Source: Deltaproteobacteria bacterium (GTDB lineage: Bacteria > Desulfobacterota > Binatia > UBA9968). From it: a stretch of 8,196 bases of DNA. Numbering within the stretch: the first letter of the stretch is position 1; each line of letters opens with the position of its first letter. Made by a program: the position numbers and the translations under genes. The notes under the pieces are model-generated. The model searched no databases, was not told where the DNA came from, and saw nothing but the letters and a program-made list of their open reading frames with translations. Shown in pieces: positions 1-4,788 of the stretch. The DNA is taken from contig JAJONK010000116.1 in assembly GCA_021323355.1 (NCBI GenBank), positions 1 through 8,196 of the forward strand, in the 5' to 3' direction.

Positions 1-498
1 CCAGTTTGCCTGGCATCGATGAAACTCAAGACCGGCGCATTGATGGGCTTTGCCACCATTCTGGGCGGCGCCATTGCACGAGCATCGGAAGGTGCCTTGT
101 CGATTCTGGATCAGTTCGGCCAGGACCTCGGCGTCTCGCTGCAGATGTTCGATGATTTGGGTAATCTCATCGGCAAGTGCGAACCAGCCAAGCGGTATGA
201 AGATCTTAGATTATCTCGGCCCTCATGGGTCTGGGCATGCGCCGCACAAAGCAGCAGCTCCAAAGCGTATGCGGAGTTCTGTACCGCAGTCGGCAGTTTA
301 CCGGATGCGCGCAAACTCGAGTCATGGTCTGAGGCGCATAACCTTACAGAACGGGTCCGTGTCTGTGCCCGAGGTTATTTGGACAGCGCGTTTCGACAGT
401 TAAAAGAGCGCCTTGACAGCGCCAACGTACGCTGGTCGAAACGTGCTTTTGAAGATTTACAAGAGCTCGGCGAGGAGATCGCAGTTGCCTATGGATAG
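1..498 (+). CDS. Polyprenyl diphosphate synthase, C-terminal part (crtE-like, 5' end outside window)
   Basis: This is the C-terminal 165 residues of a trans-isoprenyl diphosphate synthase; the reading frame is open from base 1, so the gene begins upstream. The family joins IPP units to an allylic diphosphate in the cytosol. Seen directly: the conserved KTG at partial residues 10-12, then a helix containing FGQDLGVSLQMFDDLGN. This matches the second aspartate-rich region, but the usual DDxxD reads DDLGN (bases 151-165), with Asn in place of the last Asp. The rest is helical, as expected for the family's C-terminus. The first aspartate-rich motif, which sets product length, lies outside the window. 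Its position directly before crtI and crtB, overlapping crtI by 8 nt, makes GGPP synthase (CrtE role) the most likely job. That role is inferred from context. The ATG at base 19 is an internal Met, not a start. Confidence 0.8.
   Translation, partial: PVCLASMKLKTGALMGFATILGGAIARASEGALSILDQFGQDLGVSLQMFDDLGNLIGKCEPAKRYEDLRLSRPSWVWACAAQSSSSKAYAEFCTAVGSLPDARKLESWSEAHNLTERVRVCARGYLDSAFRQLKERLDSANVRWSKRAFEDLQELGEEIAVAYG
472..477 (+). promoter_or_regulatory. Possible ribosome binding site for crtI
   Basis: GAGGAG lies inside the end of the upstream synthase gene, 13 nt before the ATG at 491. The spacing is longer than ideal, but it is the best purine-rich site near this start. It supports 491 over the in-frame alternatives near 413, which would add a stretch ahead of the Rossmann motif that CrtI proteins do not have. 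Confidence 0.4.
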
Positions 499-1183
499 AG
501 TCTCTGCCGCTGTCATCGGAAGCGGTTTCGGCGGGCTCGCCCTAGCCATCCGTTTGCAAGCAGCCGGTTGTCGCACGGTAATCTTTGAAAAACGCGATCA
601 GCCAGGAGGCCGGGCGTATGTTTATCGCGACCAGGGCTTTACGTTCGATGCCGGACCAACCGTGATTACAGCTCCCGATTGTTTAACAGAGCTTTTTACC
701 TTGGCAGCAAGATCAATGGCTGATTATGTCACGCTGCTGCCGGTTAAACCCTTTTATCGTCTATTCTGGCAGGACGGTTTCAGCTTCGATTATTCGGCCG
801 ACCTGGCCGATGTCGAGCGACAGATCGCCAGCAAAGCACCGGGGGATCTGCACGGTTACAAGAGTTTTCTGAGATATTCCGAGAGAGTTTTCGAAGAAGG
901 ATATGTGAAGCTGGCGCATGTACCATTTCTGGATTGGTCGAGTATGGCGAAGGTAGCGCCACAACTCCTCCGGCTCAAAGCTTATCGATCGGTGCATAGT
1001 ATTGTCGCTAAGTTTATTCAAGATCCGCATCTTCGGCAGCTTTTTAGCTTTCACCCTCTGCTCGTCGGCGGCAATCCGTTTACCACCACCTCGATCTATA
1101 CGTTAATTCATTGTTTGGAACGGAAATGGGGCGTGTTGTGGGGGTCGCGACCAAAACCGGCGAGACACACGAGTGTGATTTAG
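491..1183 (+). pseudogene. crtI: Phytoene desaturase crtI, 5' fragment (frameshifted)
   Basis: CrtI is an FAD-dependent, membrane-associated desaturase that converts phytoene towards lycopene. From the ATG at 491, residues 1-215 are a clear CrtI N-terminal half. The dinucleotide-binding motif AVIGSGFGGLALAIRLQAAG is at about residues 7-26, followed by FEKRDQPGGRAY (32-43) and FDAGPTVIT (52-60). The stretch FSFHPLLVGGNPFTTTSIYT at about 185-204 leads into LERKWGV (209-215), which ends at base 1135. Known family members continue here with a WFPxGGTGAL-type segment. Instead the frame runs into about 15 unrelated residues and stops at TAG 1181-1183. The start overlaps the upstream synthase gene by 8 nt, implying translational coupling. 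No internal stop precedes the lesion, so the break looks recent. A sequencing or assembly fault cannot be excluded from the sequence alone. Confidence 0.88.
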
Positions 1184-1905
1184 TGGCCAGTAACGCCGAT
1201 GTGGTTCATACCTACGATCGCCTTCTGCGTCACGAGCCGAAAATTCAGCGCACGCGCAAAAGGTTGGCCGCCATGTCTTACAGCATGTCTTTGTTTTTGA
1301 TCTACTTCGGTACGCGTCGCCAGTATTCAAACCTGCAACACCACAACATCATCTTTGGACCGCGTTACCGGGAGCTTCTGAAGGACATATTCCGCCGCGG
1401 TCGGTTGGCAGATGACTTCTCGCTTTACCTGCATGCGCCGACACGATCCGATCCGTCGCTGGCGCCGCCGGGTTGCGAAGCCTTCTATGTGCTGTCCCCC
1501 GTGCCTCATTTGGGCAAGCTGTCGGTGGACTGGAGCGTGGAAGGGCCGCGTTATGCCGAGCGAATCCTAGAGTATCTTGAGCGGCATTACATTCCAAACC
1601 TGCGCAATGAGATTGTCACGCAACGGATTTTTACCCCGCAGGATTTTCAATCAGAGCTGAATGCCCATTTTGGATCGGCGTTTTCACTGGAACCTCGTTT
1701 GATGCAGAGTGCGTACTTTCGGGTTCAGAATCGTGACGAAAATCTCATCGGTTTATATCTTGTCGGCGCCGGGACCCATCCCGGGGCAGGAATTCCTGGG
1801 GTCGTAAACTCTGCCAAGGCCACCGCCGGGCTTATTCTGGATGACATCAGAAAAGCTGTGGTAGTACGCAGTTCCAACCAGGTGCAAAGATTGTCCTATG
1901 CCTGA
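1126..1905 (+). pseudogene. crtI: Phytoene desaturase crtI, 3' fragment (other reading frame)
   Basis: The C-terminal half of CrtI continues in a different frame. Homology resumes at about base 1129-1135 with GRVVGVATKTGE and then the hallmark VASNADVVHTYDRLL. Further conserved blocks follow: FGPRYRELLKDIF, DFSLYLHAPTRSDPSLAPPG, YVLSPVPHLGKLSVDWSVEG, HFGSAFSLEP, and the C-terminal FAD-contact region LYLVGAGTHPGAGIPGVVNS before the TGA at 1903-1905. All 256 codons from 1135 to the stop are open. The ATG at 1126 (or the TTG at 1111) is only a formal start and lacks a convincing ribosome site; a separate functional protein is unlikely because it would lack the N-terminal FAD-binding fold. The frame overlaps crtB by 8 nt. 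Adding the two halves (215 + 256 residues) to about 40 missing residues gives a total near 510, in the normal CrtI range. Confidence 0.87.
1127..1137 (+). other. crtI deletion and frameshift junction
   Basis: The string TGGGGCGTG (1127-1135) encodes the conserved Trp-Gly-Val that ends the left half in one frame. Bases 1129-1137 also encode Gly-Arg-Val, which starts the right half in another frame. In the Pantoea CrtI sequence as I recall it, about 40 residues separate these points, including the FPxGGTGAL segment and the following 'LGGEVxLNAxV' strand. Here they are absent. With 40 residues missing, the geometry gives a loss of about 121 nt, and the frame change requires a loss of 1 modulo 3, so the two agree. 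The shared GGGCGTG (1129-1135) would be a 7-bp direct repeat if both ancestral flanks had it, as expected for a microhomology deletion. Confidence 0.75.
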
Positions 1906-2851
1906 AGCAATGTCGCCGAAAGTCAAAGCGGCCTTGGACGAATGCCGCTGGATGATCACCAAAGGTTCGAAAAGTTTTTCGCTCGCAGCTCGGCTTTTTG
2001 ATTCGGGCACCAGGGATGCGGCTTTTTTTCTTTATGGCTGGTGCCGTTACTGTGATGATCAGGTGGACCGGGCGGGAATGGAGGAGAGTCGCGAACAACT
2101 TGAACAGCGCCTGGCCAAGCTCTCTGAGGCCACTCGGTCGGTCTTTTCTGGGGCCGCTCAGGAGCAAGCGGTATTTATCGCGATGCAGTACATTGTCCAA
2201 CGCTATTCGATTCCAGCTCATTATGCATTGGAACTAATCGAAGGGATGGCGATGGATGCTCGTGGTACCCGGTACCAGACATTTAATGATCTTGCACTTT
2301 ATTGTTACCGCGTGGCCGGAACAGTGGGATTAATGATGTCTCACGTAATGGGGCTGCGCGATGAGCAGGCGCTTAAGCACGCAGCAGACCTTGGAATTGC
2401 AATGCAGCTTACGAACATCGCCCGGGATATTACCGAAGACGCATCAATGAGTAGAATATATCTGCCTTTGAAATGGTTAGAAGAAGCAGGTGTAGAGCCG
2501 GAAGAGATCGCCGCGGTAAAAAATCGCCCAAAACTGGCGCTAATAACGAAGCGGCTCCTTCAGGAAGCGGAACGGTATTATCTTTCAGGAGATTCCGGCT
2601 TGTGGCACTTGTCGTTTCGTTCCGCTTGCGCCGTGGCGGCGGCGCGGCATGTTTATGCCGAAATCGGTTCACTTCTCCTGCATAAAGGGTCATCGGCTTG
2701 GGACCAGCGGAGCTATGTGACAGGCGCGCGTAAACTTTGGGTCATACTCTTCGGGGTGCTTCACGTAATCGCTTCTATCCCGGCTCGATTGATGCGGCCA
2801 TGGTCTGCCGCGCCAATTCATCGGGTCTGGCGGCATTCAGAACTCAGGTAA
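1898..2851 (+). CDS. crtB: Phytoene synthase
   Basis: This 317-residue protein is of the squalene/phytoene synthase family and of normal length. It condenses two GGPP molecules head-to-head, via prephytoene diphosphate, into phytoene, the first committed C40 carotenoid step. Seen directly: the first aspartate-rich motif in FLYGWCRYCDDQVD (residues 44-57, DDQVD at 53-57), YCYRVAGTVGLMM (135-147), and the second motif in QLTNIARDITED (170-181, DITED at 177-181) followed by RIYLP (186-190). A hydrophobic stretch at about 280-298 may help membrane association. The ATG at 1898 overlaps the crtI stop by 8 nt; an ATG at 1910 is an alternative because no strong ribosome site precedes either. A C30 (CrtM-type) synthase is the main alternative, but the crtE-like neighbour favours C40. 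With crtI broken, translation of this gene may lose its coupling to upstream ribosomes. Confidence 0.93.
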   Translation: MPEAMSPKVKAALDECRWMITKGSKSFSLAARLFDSGTRDAAFFLYGWCRYCDDQVDRAGMEESREQLEQRLAKLSEATRSVFSGAAQEQAVFIAMQYIVQRYSIPAHYALELIEGMAMDARGTRYQTFNDLALYCYRVAGTVGLMMSHVMGLRDEQALKHAADLGIAMQLTNIARDITEDASMSRIYLPLKWLEEAGVEPEEIAAVKNRPKLALITKRLLQEAERYYLSGDSGLWHLSFRSACAVAAARHVYAEIGSLLLHKGSSAWDQRSYVTGARKLWVILFGVLHVIASIPARLMRPWSAAPIHRVWRHSELR

Positions 2852-2875
2852 TCTGGGAGAAATATAAATCGTAGC

Positions 2876-2881
2876 AGGGAG
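2876..2881 (+). promoter_or_regulatory. Ribosome binding site for cruF-like gene
   Basis: AGGGAG sits 8 nt before the ATG at 2890, at good spacing, inside the 38-nt gap after crtB. It fixes the start of the membrane protein and shows that this gene, unlike crtB, has its own initiation signal. Confidence 0.65.
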
Positions 2882-2889
2882 ATTGCCCG

Positions 2890-3735
2890 ATGCACTATAT
2901 CCCATGGCTGTGTTTAATCGTCCAGGGCGCCATCGTCGCTGCTAGTTTGCTGGGCTACGGTATCTTCACTTCTCGCCCCGAGCTTCTGATACAACTCGAC
3001 CCAGGCGCACGTTTTTTTACTTGGGCTTTTTATGGATTTGCCGTCGGCAATATGCTGTTCGGCGGTCTTGCTGTCGTGGCAGAAGCGGTTTTGCGTGACC
3101 GGCAGAGCGGTCTATGGGCCTTTGCCTTGATCTATTCGATCAGTCTTGTCAGCGAACTACTTGGCACTACGTACGGACTCCCATTTGGTGCGTATTCCTA
3201 TACCGCGCTGCTCGGTTTTAAATTGTTCGATCGCGTGCCGCTCTTGATTCCATTGAGTTGGTTCACGATGAGTTGGGCCTGCTGGGTAATTGCGCGGCAG
3301 CGCAGAGACGGGCGTTCGGCCGTAATTCTCGCCACGGCTCTCTTGGTCGCGTGGGATCTTTTGCTGGACCCAGCGATGAGCAAAGTCACCAGTTACTGGA
3401 TCTGGGGGCAAAGCGGCACCTACTACGGCATGCCCTGGATGAACTTGCTCGGTTGGGGTGTTACCGGGTTAGTGCTATTCGTCATACTCTCCAAAATTGC
3501 GCCAGCGCCGCATAGCGAGCTGAGATTTGCAATTTCGGTATACATCATCAATTTCGCTTTGCCGCTCGGATTCTGTGTGTTGAATCAGTATTGGTTGGCG
3601 GTTTGGGCGGGTTTGGGCGCTATCGCAATTGCTTTTCTCTTGTTCGGTAGGAACGGAAGCACTGTAGCGGCGCGCGAGCCGCGAGACCTGCGTCCGTCTG
3701 GCAGAGCGAGGGCATTGTCTTCACAAGGAGAATGA
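2890..3735 (+). CDS. cruF: CruF-family carotenoid biosynthesis membrane protein (probable carotenoid 1',2'-hydratase)
   Basis: This 281-residue integral membrane protein has about seven or eight hydrophobic segments (roughly residues 5-25, 42-64, 75-95, 117-135, 143-158, 184-202, 212-230 and 234-252) and a polar, Arg-rich tail from about 254. Family-type blocks are visible: SELLGTTYGLPFGAYSYT (88-105), PLLIPLSWFTM (117-127), WDLLLDPAMS (155-164), and WIWGQSGTYYGMPWMNLLGW (170-189). Known CruF members hydrate the 1',2' double bond of an acyclic psi end group of carotenoids such as gamma-carotene. By analogy this protein would add a tertiary hydroxyl to a lycopene-type end. No cyclase or glycosyltransferase is in the window, so the exact substrate is open. 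The gene is 38 nt after crtB and very likely co-transcribed with it. The family call is firm; the hydratase reaction is inferred from family. Confidence 0.85.
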   Translation: MHYIPWLCLIVQGAIVAASLLGYGIFTSRPELLIQLDPGARFFTWAFYGFAVGNMLFGGLAVVAEAVLRDRQSGLWAFALIYSISLVSELLGTTYGLPFGAYSYTALLGFKLFDRVPLLIPLSWFTMSWACWVIARQRRDGRSAVILATALLVAWDLLLDPAMSKVTSYWIWGQSGTYYGMPWMNLLGWGVTGLVLFVILSKIAPAPHSELRFAISVYIINFALPLGFCVLNQYWLAVWAGLGAIAIAFLLFGRNGSTVAAREPRDLRPSGRARALSSQGE

Positions 3736-3855
3736 CGGCAATTGCATTGAAGAACCAACGTTGTCAGGGTAAATTGCAAGGTAATTTGCTTTTTATACAT
3801 TCACGCAGTTTAACGAGCCTGCTCACCGCCATTACGTCCATGAGGATCCAACCCG
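3736..3855 (+). other. 120-nt intergenic spacer between carotenoid and ispA-dxs blocks
   Basis: This is the longest non-coding gap in the window, AT-richer than its flanks. It holds two near-identical 10-mers in tandem, GGTAAATTGC (3768-3777) and GGTAATTTGC (3780-3789), and a further AATTGC at 3740-3745. A weak hairpin (GCAA 3776-3779 with TTGC 3786-3789) is followed by TTTTT (3790-3794), too short to call a terminator. Promoter-like hexamers TTGAAG (3747-3752) and TAAATT (3770-3775) are 17 nt apart, each about four of six matches to the sigma-70 consensus. A TATACA lies at 3794-3799 without a well-spaced partner. An ispA promoter here is plausible but unproven. Confidence 0.4.
3842..3846 (+). 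promoter_or_regulatory. Ribosome binding site fixing the GTG start of ispA
   Basis: GAGGA lies 9 nt before the GTG at 3856. An in-frame TGA at 3841-3843 immediately upstream rules out any earlier start, and the next in-frame Met is residue 39, too deep into the protein. GTG is therefore the start. Confidence 0.7.
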
Positions 3856-4788
3856 GTGACTCAGTCTGAACTGGCCGACTATCTTCAAGCGCAGCGGACG
3901 GCCATCGATCGCGCTCTCGAGCAGTTTCTGAAGGTCTATGGCGGACAGACGCAAGCAGTTCTTAAGGCCATGCGATATGGGCTGTTTCCCGGCGGCAAAC
4001 GAATTCGCCCGATCCTCACATTAACGGCGGGTGAAATGTTTGGCGCCAAACAGAAAGAGCTTATGCCGTTTGCCTGCGCCGTGGAGTTGATCCACGCTTA
4101 TTCGATTATTCACGACGATCTGCCGGCGATGGATAATGATGATTTGCGCCGCGGCGAACCCACCGCACATAAAGTGTTTGGCGAAGGAATGGCTTTGCTG
4201 GCGGGAGATGGTCTGCTCACCGAGGCTTTTCATTTGATCTCCGGTCCAGAAGTCAGGCGGCTGCCTGCCGAGTTGGTGCTCCGGCTAATTCACGAATTAT
4301 CCCATGCAGCCGGTGTGGCGGGCTTGGTCGGCGGCCAGGCAGTGGATTTAGAATCGGAAAACAAAGATGTCGACCTTGCTACGGTCGAGTATATCCATGT
4401 CCGAAAGACAGGCGCGCTGATTCTCGCCGCGCTTCGCATCGGCGCCGAGATTGCGGGTGCAAAGACTGGTGAGTTGCGAAGGCTTTCCAAATTCGGCGAG
4501 TATTTAGGATTGGCCTTTCAAATCGCTGACGACGTTCTCGATAATATCGGAGAAACGATTGCTGGCGAGGGCGGCGAGTCGGGTCGCAATGAGCTCAAGA
4601 AGGCAACCTATCCATCAGTGGTCGGAATCGTTCAAGCGACCGAACGCTTGCAGGAGTTGTTGAAGTTGTGCGATCGGGAGCTGGTATCCTTCGGCGAGAG
4701 CGCGGCACCGCTCCGGGCGATCGCAAAACATGTCATTGCACGGGCTGTCCAGGATAAAGGGAGAGCGGCAGAGGAGAGTATTTCATAA
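3856..4788 (+). CDS. ispA: Short-chain polyprenyl diphosphate synthase, FPP synthase-like
   Basis: This 310-residue cytosolic class I isoprenyl diphosphate synthase condenses IPP with DMAPP and GPP. Seen directly: GGKRIRP (46-52, diphosphate binding), first aspartate-rich motif DDLPAMD (87-93) with LRRG (97-100), GGQAVDLE (159-166), KTG (184-186), and FQIADDVLD (221-229) with second motif DDVLD (225-229). The first motif has the two extra residues (DDxxxxD) of the bacterial type. Tyr-82, five residues before its first Asp, matches E. coli IspA (HAYSLIHDDLPAMD), where a bulky residue limits the product to C15. FPP is thus more likely than GGPP, though this is a prediction. An oddity is that the usual GKxxGxD after the second motif reads GEGGESGRNE (237-246), followed by a normal KKATYP. 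The dxs ATG follows its TAA directly. Confidence 0.92.
   Translation: MTQSELADYLQAQRTAIDRALEQFLKVYGGQTQAVLKAMRYGLFPGGKRIRPILTLTAGEMFGAKQKELMPFACAVELIHAYSIIHDDLPAMDNDDLRRGEPTAHKVFGEGMALLAGDGLLTEAFHLISGPEVRRLPAELVLRLIHELSHAAGVAGLVGGQAVDLESENKDVDLATVEYIHVRKTGALILAALRIGAEIAGAKTGELRRLSKFGEYLGLAFQIADDVLDNIGETIAGEGGESGRNELKKATYPSVVGIVQATERLQELLKLCDRELVSFGESAAPLRAIAKHVIARAVQDKGRAAEESIS
4771..4776 (+). promoter_or_regulatory. Probable ribosome binding site for dxs
   Basis: GAGGAG is embedded in the last codons of ispA, 12 nt before the dxs ATG at 4789. With the TAAATG stop-start junction (4786-4791) it suggests that ribosomes finishing ispA reinitiate at dxs. Confidence 0.5.

Noticed and set aside
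413..490. In-frame upstream extension of crtI to base 413
   Set aside because: The added 26 residues show no CrtI similarity and lie ahead of the Rossmann motif, inside the upstream synthase coding region. The ATG at 491 gives the normal N-terminus.
1111..1183. Programmed ribosomal frameshift joining the crtI halves
   Set aside because: A frameshift alone cannot supply the roughly 40 missing conserved residues, and the site lacks a slippery heptamer with a clear downstream structure.
1847..2221. A 124-codon minus-strand frame over the crtI/crtB junction
   Set aside because: It lies antisense to well-supported crtB coding sequence with no recognisable motifs.
3771..3794. Hairpin plus T-run as an intrinsic terminator after the carotenoid genes
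   Set aside because: The stem is only 4-5 AT-rich pairs and would be too unstable; it is reported only as part of the spacer description.
3732..3869. Small 45-codon frame starting at an ATGA overlap with the cruF-like stop, with AAGGAG just upstream
   Set aside because: The AAGGAG is only 1 nt from the ATG, too close to work. The predicted peptide has no recognisable features and runs into ispA in another frame.
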